Positions 1-6,271 of a DNA stretch of 7,761 nucleotides are shown here, piece after piece (the stretch's first letter is position 1; the number at the start of each line of letters is the position of its first letter). The notes under the pieces are model-generated. The model was not told where the DNA came from, searched no databases, and was given only the letters and a program-made list of their open reading frames with translations. The position numbers were made by a program, and so were the translations under genes. Origin of the DNA: an uncultured Verrucomicrobia subdivision 3 bacterium (lineage in GTDB: Bacteria; Verrucomicrobiota; Verrucomicrobiae; Limisphaerales; UBA11358); assembly GCA_903921455.1 (NCBI GenBank), contig CAIXPZ010000131.1:1-7761 (forward strand), written 5' to 3'.

Positions 1-942
1 AAGACCAGCAATCGCGACGAGGCCGAGCAGATCGTCGAGGCCAGGAACAACTCCGTCCGCCAGCCCATCCTGAATCTGCAGATCGCCAAGGCGTATCTGG
101 CCGGCACCGACAACGGCATCGCCACCCGCACCTGGCTGCAGGCGCTGGAGAGCCTGACCGGCACCAAACAGGGCGCCAACCAGCAACGCTGGCGCACCGT
201 CGCCAAGGACAAGGCGCTGGCGCTCGTGCTTCCGCGCGTCATCATCGAGACCCAGGGCGAACTGCTGTTGAAGGCGATGCAGGCGGGCACCGTTTCAACC
301 AACGTGTTTCTGCGCCGGCTGCATAACTTCTGCGTGGACATGAATTGGCTGCCGTATCCACTCATCCCCAAGCGCCAATGGCCTGCCGTGAAGTTCAAGG
401 AGAAACGCTCCGTCACCTTGGAGGAACACCAGAAGATCGTCGCCGCCGAAGTGAATCCCGAGCGGAAGCGACTCTACCAACTCTGCTGGCATCTGGGCGC
501 GAGCCAGGGCGACATCGCAAATCTGAAAGGCGAAGACGTTGACTGGCAGAACGGCGCGGTGAGCTACACGCGGAAGAAAACCGGCGTGCCGGTGATCATC
601 CACCTGGGCACGGAAGCATTAAACCTGTTAAAAGACCTACCGAGCGAAGGCGTGCTGTTCCCGTATCTATCCCGCGTGCGCGCCGGCGACCGCGCCACGG
701 AATTTAGATCGCGCTGTCGCCAGTTGAAGATCGAAGGCGTGACCTTGCACAGCTACCGCTATGCGTGGGCCGAGAGGGCGAAGACCGTCGGCTATCCTGA
801 GCGATTCGCCCAAGAGGCGCTGGGACACAACAGCAAAGCCGTGCATCGCGCCTATGCGAAACGAGCGCTGATGAAATTGCCATCGTTGGAGGAATACGAA
901 CAGAAGGCAGTCATGGCGGGCAATCTGGATACTTCTGTTTAG
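1..942 (+). CDS. Tyrosine recombinase / phage-type integrase (5' end outside window)
   Basis: This frame is open from base 1 to the TAG at 940-942, giving 313 residues; the true start lies upstream, so the internal GTG at 226 is not taken as the start. Numbered from base 1, residues 1 to about 125 are helical and resemble the SAM-like core-binding domain, and the rest is the catalytic domain. Visible active-site elements are a lysine in TRKKTG (about 192-193), the HxxR box HSYR (H250, R253), LGH (H276) and the nucleophile Y285 in AVHRAYAK, nine residues after H276 as is usual. The first catalytic arginine, normally in a GxRxxE-like box, reads GASQGDI here, with Ser168 at the Arg position. I recall similar verrucomicrobial integrases with a GxSQ motif, so this may be a subfamily trait. 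Expected role is site-specific DNA integration or excision. Whether it serves the phage genes at 5064-7761 is unknown. Confidence 0.9.
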   Translation, partial: KTSNRDEAEQIVEARNNSVRQPILNLQIAKAYLAGTDNGIATRTWLQALESLTGTKQGANQQRWRTVAKDKALALVLPRVIIETQGELLLKAMQAGTVSTNVFLRRLHNFCVDMNWLPYPLIPKRQWPAVKFKEKRSVTLEEHQKIVAAEVNPERKRLYQLCWHLGASQGDIANLKGEDVDWQNGAVSYTRKKTGVPVIIHLGTEALNLLKDLPSEGVLFPYLSRVRAGDRATEFRSRCRQLKIEGVTLHSYRYAWAERAKTVGYPERFAQEALGHNSKAVHRAYAKRALMKLPSLEEYEQKAVMAGNLDTSV

Positions 943-1029
943 AATGGTTGGCGCGTGAAGCACCCATGAAAACATCATAAGGCGAACCGTTACTTCATTG
1001 CCTCCGGGATTATAGTTGTAGAGCAGGCG

Positions 1030-1059
1030 TTGACAGTTCATTAATACCTGTTAATTAGT
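1030..1059 (+). promoter_or_regulatory. Candidate promoter ahead of the envelope operon
   Basis: A perfect TTGACA lies at 1030-1035, 50 bases before the ATG at 1085. No convincing -10 box sits at the right distance: the AT-rich stretch at 1051-1059 matches TATAAT at no more than three of six positions. TTAAT occurs twice with exactly 10-base periodicity (1041-1045 and 1051-1055), which could be a small operator or chance. A TATAGT at 1011-1016 is an alternative -10 without a good -35. The gap 943-1084 holds no other gene I can support, so the operon's promoter is expected somewhere here. Confidence 0.35.
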
Positions 1060-1072
1060 TCAATCTACAAAT

Positions 1073-1080
1073 AAGGAGAG
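1073..1080 (+). promoter_or_regulatory. Strong Shine-Dalgarno sequence
   Basis: AAGGAGAG ends four bases before the ATG at 1085, leaving six bases between GGAG and the start codon. It fixes the start of the 767-residue protein and is among the best ribosome-binding sites in the window. Confidence 0.8.
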
Positions 1081-1084
1081 ATAA

Positions 1085-3388
1085 ATGAAAAAATGGACTA
1101 ACACCACCACCCTTGGAATCGGCTTGGCCATGGCGGTAACGCTCGCAGCGTCCGCCCAATTAAACAACCAGGCCAATTGGCCGACGGCGGTTCGGGCACA
1201 AACCGAGGCCAACGTCATCCGCAACGCCATGGCTACATTTCCCTACCTGCCACCGGAGGAGCAGGGAAGTATCGGCATATTTTATTCGGTGCAAAATCCC
1301 GACTGGCCGCCGCTGCCGGGCAACATCCACCAACTGCCGGCCTGGGCGATTGACAGCCAAACTTTCGCGATTGATGATCTCGATTATGATTACAGCGCCC
1401 GACCGAGAGCCAGCCGGACGCTGAACAGCCTGAGCATTCCCGGGTTCGATGAGGGCGGCGAAGGCGGGAATCCGGATAGCAATTCACCGCCGGACATATC
1501 GAACCATCTCAAATTCATGGCGCAATTCTTCTCGGTGATTGACACCAACGCCGCCGCCGTCAACGACACGAATCTTTATGGCGCGGTGCTGGGCTTTCCC
1601 GAAGTGGCGGGCACCAACTCAACGCTGCAGATGATGCCCTACAAATCCGACTGCCTGCTGTTCAAGGCGAGCCATTTTGATTATTCGAGTGAAACCCGGG
1701 ATTTCTGCCTGTTGATCTGCGACAAGGTGGAAACCCCAGTCTATAAATACATGGATTTGTCCACGCCCACGAACAACATCCAGAATGGCGGCTGGCTGGT
1801 GCAGGGATCAATCCCGGCTGGACAAGTTTCCGAAACGACGTATTTGATGGTGTCGAATATTTCCCGGGTTTATAACGGGTTTTTCCGGGTGGTTCCTTAT
1901 GGTGGGCCGGTAATCCAGGTTGCGGGTTTTTCGGCCTATGACACGGTGAGTAACAGCGTCACCTTTCAGGTTGGCATTACCGACCTCAGCGGCGTCACGA
2001 ACACCCAATTTACGTTGGACGTCGGCGGCGTGCCGGCGGTTTACAACGTAGGGGCCAGCAACCTGGTCACGCTGGACACGAAATATAATTGGAGCGGATG
2101 GGAAAATGTCAATTTTAGCGCGACCGACCGCCCCGTGGTCGGCGGCGAGCAGGGATCGACCGGCGACAATGCGAAATTATTTTTCAGCGGTGCGACAACC
2201 CTACCGCTCGACTTCGAGAATCCAGTTTTCCTCGCATACCAAAGCGATGAAGCCTCGCTGGACGTCGGGCAAAACGACATTGATTTCTACGCCACCGTTC
2301 AGGTCACCGTCACTGCGACCATCACCGACCTAGACAGCGGCCGCCTGCTGAAAAGTTTTTCGGGGGTAGCTGATCCCGGATACATACCGCTTTATTGGAA
2401 TTACACCGAATCCGACGGCGCCACGCCGTGGACAAATGAACAATACATCGTTAGCTTTTCGGCAAATGCTGCCAGCAGCGTCACCACCATGACCCTCACC
2501 AACAAAATTGACACCGGCGTCAAAATGGGCTCGGGCTGCCTCATCGCCTATCAGGAGGAAAACCCCGGCGACATCACGGGCAGCTATTGGAACACCAAAG
2601 CCGCGGAATGGGCGCAAAACCTGAAACAATTATACACAGACATCTACGGCTGGGCATCGCTCACCCAATATTCGCCCAGCGATTGCGGCGCCAACCGAAA
2701 CCACGCACAATATTATTCGCTTGGCAATCTATCTGCGCATTGGGCGGACTTTCTGCCGGCAACCCTCACCAACGTCAACTACAGCGACTTTGATATCATC
2801 GGAGCCCATTGCAACGGAGAAACAGTCGGCTATTCCCTAGCGTTCTACCCCGATAAATTCAGCACCACCAACCTTTTCGATTGGCTCGGAGACAAGCACG
2901 CCGGGTCCAGTTGGCGCCTGCGCCGAACGACGATCTGGGCCTGCTGGTCGGGAGAGTTGCCGGGTGTTTATAGCGGATACCTATCGTTCCCGGAAGCCGT
3001 CGGCATCCGTCCAGTAACAAAGCAAATGACCACCTATTGCCACAAAAACGCGGGGTTGTTCTTCGGCGGCAGGGCTCCGCAAATTTTCGTGCATGACGGC
3101 AACACGATTACATCGGCCCAGGCGTCGACGATGCTCGACGAAGCCTTTATGTGCGGCGCCAATCCTTGGCCGGGCGGCTGTGACCCGACTTACTCATTCC
3201 GATGGGCGATAACATCGCTGGCGGGCGCGTATCCCGAAATGATGTTTGAACCGAAGGCAGACGGCAGCCCGTCCACCACATCATCACAGCCGCTGGGCGT
3301 GGGTTGTCCGAAGCTGATATTTACCACGACTCACGACAGCGAGATTACGACGCTCAATTTCAACGCCGTCAAGGAAGTGGCGCAATGA
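1085..3388 (+). CDS. Secreted Ig-like protein with a probable caspase-like (clan CD) C-terminal domain
   Basis: A 767-residue exported protein. Residues 1-24 form a signal peptide (MKK, hydrophobic 9-21, cleavage likely after ASA24). Residues 119-137 are a Gly/Asp/Pro-rich linker. Residues about 235-350 and 400-465 are beta-rich and look like Ig-like modules, the second with a FlgD-like pattern (LLKSFSGVADPGYIPLYWNY). From about 483 the pattern becomes alternating: strand GCLIAYQ, a helix around 503-522, strand ASLTQY, a helix around 547-562, strand DFDIIGAHCNGE, then strand TTIWACWSGE. This matches caspase/gingipain/CHAT topology, with His575 and Cys620 as the candidate catalytic dyad 45 residues apart. 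A further strand, NAGLFFGGRAP, follows. The role would be extracellular or periplasmic proteolysis, or a degenerate version of it; the substrate is unknown. Start choice is supported by the Shine-Dalgarno at 1073-1080. First gene of the operon; its stop overlaps the next start (ATGA). The peptidase assignment is inferred from pattern only. Confidence 0.85.
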   Translation: MKKWTNTTTLGIGLAMAVTLAASAQLNNQANWPTAVRAQTEANVIRNAMATFPYLPPEEQGSIGIFYSVQNPDWPPLPGNIHQLPAWAIDSQTFAIDDLDYDYSARPRASRTLNSLSIPGFDEGGEGGNPDSNSPPDISNHLKFMAQFFSVIDTNAAAVNDTNLYGAVLGFPEVAGTNSTLQMMPYKSDCLLFKASHFDYSSETRDFCLLICDKVETPVYKYMDLSTPTNNIQNGGWLVQGSIPAGQVSETTYLMVSNISRVYNGFFRVVPYGGPVIQVAGFSAYDTVSNSVTFQVGITDLSGVTNTQFTLDVGGVPAVYNVGASNLVTLDTKYNWSGWENVNFSATDRPVVGGEQGSTGDNAKLFFSGATTLPLDFENPVFLAYQSDEASLDVGQNDIDFYATVQVTVTATITDLDSGRLLKSFSGVADPGYIPLYWNYTESDGATPWTNEQYIVSFSANAASSVTTMTLTNKIDTGVKMGSGCLIAYQEENPGDITGSYWNTKAAEWAQNLKQLYTDIYGWASLTQYSPSDCGANRNHAQYYSLGNLSAHWADFLPATLTNVNYSDFDIIGAHCNGETVGYSLAFYPDKFSTTNLFDWLGDKHAGSSWRLRRTTIWACWSGELPGVYSGYLSFPEAVGIRPVTKQMTTYCHKNAGLFFGGRAPQIFVHDGNTITSAQASTMLDEAFMCGANPWPGGCDPTYSFRWAITSLAGAYPEMMFEPKADGSPSTTSSQPLGVGCPKLIFTTTHDSEITTLNFNAVKEVAQ

Positions 3389-4170
3389 GTCGGGCGACTC
3401 CCAACGCGTGCCGGACCAGAATTTTTGTCTGGTCGGCTTTGCTGCTGCTGATCGCAGCCGGCTGTTATTTTTATCCGCGCGTCCAGCGTAATGTAATGGA
3501 GCGTGCGAACCCCGCGCTCCGCGTCCAGCGGGAGCGGGAAGGGCAGATTGAGGCGTTTAATACTACCGCCAAAAAGGTGATGCTGCTGGCCGCGACAAAC
3601 ACCCAGCCGCACCTGATACACCGGGCCAGCGAATTGCCAGACGACCAAAAGGCCGACCTCGCCAATCAGTTCCGTGAGAAATTCAATCCGGCACTACTCA
3701 AGTGGGCTGCTGCCTATTCAAACCGGATTCCGTTCGCCGTGGCTGACGTCACTCTGGACAAGTTCCATAGCACGCTGGGAAGCCACATGTTCACCTTCAT
3801 GATCGGCGACACAACGCTGACGTTCATGTTAGACAAAGATGGCAATAACCCAAGGGTCGGCTACATGATGGTCAGGCAGGCAGCGGTCGACATGAACCGG
3901 CTGCCGGCGCCTGGGACGCAGCCTAACCTATCTGTGCCATTAACGGCGGCCGAGGTTCTGGACATGGTTGCTGCCGATACCGGGAAAGCCTTCAAAGCAA
4001 ACGAGGTAATCATCCGGCCGACGGGCAAGGCCAGCGCCCTGAACGGCGGGGCGTTCGTAGACATCCTACCCACCGGCGCGGATCCTAATAATTTTTTGAA
4101 CTACAAATTGTCGATGACCTTCGACAGCAATGGAAAACTGGTAGATTACGAACGCGACCCAAGTCTTTAA
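3385..4170 (+). CDS. Membrane-anchored protein of unknown function (261 residues)
   Basis: The ATG at 3385 overlaps the previous stop as ATGA, and AAGGAA at 3371-3376 sits eight bases upstream. I therefore prefer it to the in-frame upstream GTG at 3304, which lies well inside the preceding gene. Residues 13-30 are one hydrophobic segment (IFVWSALLLLIAAGCYFY) after a basic N-terminus. It reads best as a signal anchor, although IAAGC27 loosely fits a lipobox. The remaining 230 residues are soluble: helical and charged at 40-110, then mixed alpha/beta, with a central TFMIGDTTLTFMLDKDGN hairpin and a C-terminal KLSMTFDSNGKLVDYERDP hairpin. I do not recognise a family. Coupling to the caspase-like protein suggests it works with it at the envelope, for example as a partner, inhibitor or anchor, but nothing in its sequence shows which. 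Confidence 0.85.
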   Translation: MSRATPNACRTRIFVWSALLLLIAAGCYFYPRVQRNVMERANPALRVQREREGQIEAFNTTAKKVMLLAATNTQPHLIHRASELPDDQKADLANQFREKFNPALLKWAAAYSNRIPFAVADVTLDKFHSTLGSHMFTFMIGDTTLTFMLDKDGNNPRVGYMMVRQAAVDMNRLPAPGTQPNLSVPLTAAEVLDMVAADTGKAFKANEVIIRPTGKASALNGGAFVDILPTGADPNNFLNYKLSMTFDSNGKLVDYERDPSL

Positions 4171-4177
4171 CCTCATT

Positions 4178-4759
4178 GTGAAACGAAAGGTCATCTACCT
4201 CATTGTCATTGGATTACTGGCAACTGTCTGGATGCTTTACCAGCAATGGAGCCTAGCGCGGCTGGAAAATGGTCCGAAGGCACAGCAAATTAGTTGCGTC
4301 AACAATCTTAAAACGATTGGCCTGGCGTTTCGTATGTGGGCTAGCGATCACGGTGACAAATACCCGTTTCAACTCAGCACCAACAATAGCGGCACCCTGG
4401 AATTGGTTTCGCCTGACCAAAACGGTTTTGATAGCAACGCCTTTGTGTATTTGAGGGGCATGAATGGCGAGGACGAATTAAGGGCGCCACTATTGCTGGT
4501 TTGCCCGCAGGATAAAACGAAGCTGATTGCCGGGAGCTGGACCAATCTGTCGGCACAAAATGTGACTTATCAATTCCGATCGGAGGCAAGCCTTACTCCG
4601 AACGCCGCCCATGAAATCCTGGCAGTCTGCCCGTTTGACGGGAATACGCTCTACTGCGATGGAACGGTGCTGGAGAAAAATGCCAAGCCGACGACCAAAG
4701 CAGAGGCGACGGTTTTTGATTTGATGAAAAAAAAACTGGAGAGCCAGCAATCAAAATGA
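4178..4759 (+). CDS. Pseudopilin-like (H-X9-DG-type) protein lacking a prepilin cleavage motif
   Basis: 193 residues from a GTG start seven bases after the preceding stop. No clear Shine-Dalgarno is visible, so translation probably depends on reinitiation. Residues 4-20 are a transmembrane segment (KVIYLIVIGLLATVWML). After it, SCVNNLKTIGLAFRMWASD (39-57) closely resembles the segment that follows the N-terminal helix in planctomycete and verrucomicrobial type II secretion/pseudopilin-like proteins. CPFDGNTLYCDGTV (151-164) resembles their C-terminal DG motif, but Cys stands where His is usual. The canonical GFTLxE prepilin peptidase site is absent, so the protein is probably a fixed membrane protein of pilin descent rather than an assembled pilin. 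Cys40, Cys109, Cys151 and Cys160 could form disulfides. A run of nine A (4727-4735) encodes KKK near the C-terminus and is a possible slip site into the next gene. Confidence 0.85.
   Translation: MKRKVIYLIVIGLLATVWMLYQQWSLARLENGPKAQQISCVNNLKTIGLAFRMWASDHGDKYPFQLSTNNSGTLELVSPDQNGFDSNAFVYLRGMNGEDELRAPLLLVCPQDKTKLIAGSWTNLSAQNVTYQFRSEASLTPNAAHEILAVCPFDGNTLYCDGTVLEKNAKPTTKAEATVFDLMKKKLESQQSK
4727..4735 (+). promoter_or_regulatory. A9 homopolymer, possible -1 slippage site
   Basis: Nine consecutive A encode Lys184-186 of the pseudopilin-like protein. The frame one base back stays open from here (ACT GGA GAG CCA GCA ATC AAA ATG) straight into the 49-residue gene at 4756. Ribosomal -1 slippage, or transcriptional insertion of one A, would therefore give one fused product of about 242 residues. 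This is read from the bases; that slippage occurs is inference. GGAG at 4738-4741 lies downstream of the tract, not upstream as in the dnaX type of signal. Confidence 0.3.
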
Positions 4760-4905
4760 AAATTGCATGGCTGGTTCTCTTGGGGCTGGCTCTCGTCGTA
4801 GTGCTGCTGGTTCCGTCGGTGCTCAATGCAGCATCCTGGACTTATGACATGGTGTTTGGATCGGATGGCAAGCTGGCCTTTTATCTCAAGCCAACCGCAA
4901 GATAA
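4756..4905 (+). CDS. 49-residue single-span membrane or exported peptide
   Basis: The ATG at 4756 overlaps the preceding TGA (ATGA) and the frame ends at TAA 4903-4905. The product begins MKIAWLVLLGLALVVVLLVP: a lysine followed by about 20 hydrophobic residues, then VLNAAS, a possible signal peptidase site. A short polar tail follows, including TYDMVFGSDGKLAFYLKP. It is either an exported peptide of about 24 residues or a small membrane protein. Evidence for a real gene is the overlap coupling, the well-formed signal or anchor and the codon use; no family is recognised. The best Shine-Dalgarno (GGAG at 4738-4741) is 14 bases upstream, which is too far to be strong, so coupled reinitiation or the -1 slip at 4727-4735 may be how it is made. 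Last gene of the operon. Confidence 0.6.
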   Translation: MKIAWLVLLGLALVVVLLVPSVLNAASWTYDMVFGSDGKLAFYLKPTAR

Positions 4906-4952
4906 TATCCGCCCCACAGGGTAAAATGCATTCCATTGTTTGAGTTAACTTG

Positions 4953-4991
4953 ACCAGCGGGACCCGGCGAGGCACTGGGTTGGCGGCTGGT
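4953..4991. other. Imperfect hairpin in the convergent intergenic gap
   Basis: ACCAGC (4953-4958) pairs with GCTGGT (4986-4991), and ACCC (4962-4965) pairs with GGGT (4977-4980) inside it, separated by small internal loops. It lies between the convergent operons ending at 4905 and 5064. No T-tract follows it on either strand, so it is not a standard intrinsic terminator. Nothing else is visible in 4906-5063 apart from the short palindromes AATGCATT (4925-4932) and AGTTAACT (4943-4950). Confidence 0.3.
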
Positions 4992-5063
4992 GAGGCAAAG
5001 GCAGCACTCGGCGAGCAGGGGCATACGAATGCGGTGTTTTAAATCAGTCCATGAACAGTCAGC

Positions 5064-5423
5064 TCAATTCCTCGCCACAGCGCCAAGCACGCTGGTACCA
5101 CTAGCACCACCGGTCGCACGGCCCGCAACGAATCCGCCAGCCGATTTTTGCTTCGCAGCATTTTTGTGCTGCCAATGCTGGTTTAGCGCATTCGTGACTT
5201 TGGCGAGCCAGGTCCGATCCTTGGCCAGTTCCAATACCTCCAGCGACGCAAAGTATTTGACGCTGTTCGGCGGCGGATTGCCCAGCGGCTTGAGTAGTCG
5301 CGCCCCAACGAGAATAGGCACATCATGCGGCTGGCAGTTCAATACCGCCGCGACCTGTTCGGCAAAAAGCCGGGCCGGCAACTGGCCAATGATTCGCAAT
5401 AATTGCTGCTGGTCTTCTTTCAT
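5064..5423 (-). CDS. Small winged-helix / excisionase-like DNA-binding protein (inferred)
   Basis: 119 residues starting at the ATG at 5423-5421, preceded by AAAGGAGA (5427-5434). The start overlaps the upstream gene's stop as ATGA. The pattern is a helix (QQQLLRIIGQLPARL), a second helix (AEQVAAVLNC), then QPHDVPILVGARLLKPLG and a Pro-rich turn (NPPPNSVKYFASLEVLEL) that looks like the wing of a MerR/excisionase-type winged helix. A helical stretch with WLAKVTNALNQHWQHKN follows, then a low-complexity Gly/Ala/Ser tail. I recall similar short proteins in verrucomicrobial genomes. In a phage setting a recombination directionality factor or regulator is plausible, but no activity can be read from the sequence. 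Last gene of the minus-strand unit and nearest to the integrase side. Confidence 0.75.
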   Translation of the reverse strand: MKEDQQQLLRIIGQLPARLFAEQVAAVLNCQPHDVPILVGARLLKPLGNPPPNSVKYFASLEVLELAKDRTWLAKVTNALNQHWQHKNAAKQKSAGGFVAGRATGGASGTSVLGAVARN

Positions 5424-6271
5424 ACGTCTCCTTTCGTTTCAGAATTGTTTGAAGCATCCACCAACCCACGCAACTGCCCGTGCCGGTGAGCGAGGAACCA
5501 CAATCCGACGGCCGCGGCCACGCCGCCCATGATGAGTAGTTCATTCCCGACGATGAGCGTCGGCAGAACGATTAATGCAAGACCGCCGACCGTGATGGCG
5601 GCGCTGGTGGTGACGCTGCCGACGAGCAGCTTGAGCGGTGGATAAAAGAGAGTGGCGAGGCCGAACAGAAAAACCAAAACACCAACCCAGACGATGCCCT
5701 TGAGGCTGGCCAGCTTCGCGCTTAACTCGCGCGCCGTGTCCTTCTGAGCCGCTCCCAATTCCGTAGTTGCTCGCGTCTCTTCATGTTCGGTAATCGGCAT
5801 CGGCTCGCTGATTATCATGGTTTGCGCATTTGTGGTGGGCGCTCCGCCTGCATCGGCAACAACGTGCGTCTCCACCATGCGGGATCCGGCCGGCACGGTG
5901 TAAGATTTGGTGCGGACGGTTTCCTGATTCTGCTTCGACACGGCCGCGGGGTTCTCAGATTGCACGACGGCCTGCTCGATGCGACCCGCCGCCTGGCTGG
6001 TGCTGGCCTTGCCGCCTTTGAGCGGCGCGATCGTGCAGCCAGAAAACAAAACCGCCGCGAGCAACACCGACGTCAGCGCCAGTGCACCCCGTTTCGAGCG
6101 CAGAGGTTTTGCCGACTGGCGATTTAGGATGCCCGCCATTTCCTTGGCGCGCTCTTCCGTACAACCGACGCACAACAGGATTGGTGACGCGCCCGCGTCT
6201 TCTACGGCCACGCCCCAGGCATAGTCTGGCGTCCAGCGTGTCCCTAAATAGATGGCAGTGTATTTTTTCAT
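5420..6271 (-). CDS. Phage lipoprotein-like protein with N-terminal extension and three C-terminal membrane spans
   Basis: 283 residues from the ATG at 6271-6269, which overlaps the upstream TGA (ATGA); an in-frame start at 6313 would intrude into that gene. Residues 1-52 are a soluble segment (MKKYTAIYLGTRWTPDYAWG...). Residues 57-79 then look exactly like a lipoprotein signal: LRSK, a hydrophobic stretch, and the lipobox LFSGC79. Residues 80-190 are polar and Ser/Thr/Gln-rich, ending in the amphipathic stretch AAQKDTARELSAKLASLKG. Hydrophobic spans follow at about 193-209, 221-242 and 245-261, then a basic tail (HRHGQLRG). If translation instead begins at Met45 (ATG at 6139-6137, with AAGGA unusually close), the product is a 239-residue lipoprotein with Cys35. 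It lies between a coiled-coil membrane protein and a DNA-binding protein in a phage block, so an envelope or lysis role is possible, but no known family is identified. Confidence 0.8.
   Translation of the reverse strand: MKKYTAIYLGTRWTPDYAWGVAVEDAGASPILLCVGCTEERAKEMAGILNRQSAKPLRSKRGALALTSVLLAAVLFSGCTIAPLKGGKASTSQAAGRIEQAVVQSENPAAVSKQNQETVRTKSYTVPAGSRMVETHVVADAGGAPTTNAQTMIISEPMPITEHEETRATTELGAAQKDTARELSAKLASLKGIVWVGVLVFLFGLATLFYPPLKLLVGSVTTSAAITVGGLALIVLPTLIVGNELLIMGGVAAAVGLWFLAHRHGQLRGLVDASNNSETKGDV
5427..5434 (-). promoter_or_regulatory. Shine-Dalgarno sequence for the winged-helix gene
   Basis: On the minus strand this reads AAAGGAGA, with four bases between GGAG and the ATG at 5423. It lies inside the 3' end of the preceding gene and is the clearest ribosome-binding site in the minus-strand unit, so this gene can probably be translated independently despite the ATGA overlap. 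Confidence 0.65.

Noticed and set aside
226..228. GTG at 226 as the true start of the integrase
   Set aside because: The same frame is open and protein-like back to base 1, covering part of the core-binding domain.
667..1041. 124-residue minus-strand open frame over the integrase 3' end
   Set aside because: It is antisense to the catalytic domain of the recombinase, with no ribosome-binding site or recognisable motif.
3304..3384. Upstream GTG start for the 261-residue membrane protein
   Set aside because: It would add 27 polar residues before the membrane anchor and overlap the previous gene by 85 bases; the ATGA start at 3385 has a Shine-Dalgarno sequence.
943..5063. Attachment-site direct repeats flanking the envelope operon
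   Set aside because: Comparing 943-1084 with 4906-5063 by eye gave only a seven-base match (GAGCAGG), no better than chance.
4990..5532. 180-residue plus-strand open frame opposite the winged-helix gene
   Set aside because: It is antisense to a well-coupled gene with a good ribosome-binding site, has composition typical of a shadow frame (Arg/Pro/Ser-rich C-terminus) and shows no domain pattern.
5955..6173. 72-residue frame nested within the lipoprotein-like gene, considered as an embedded Rz1-like gene
   Set aside because: It has no lipobox or signal peptide, and is Gly/Arg-rich in the way of out-of-frame translation.
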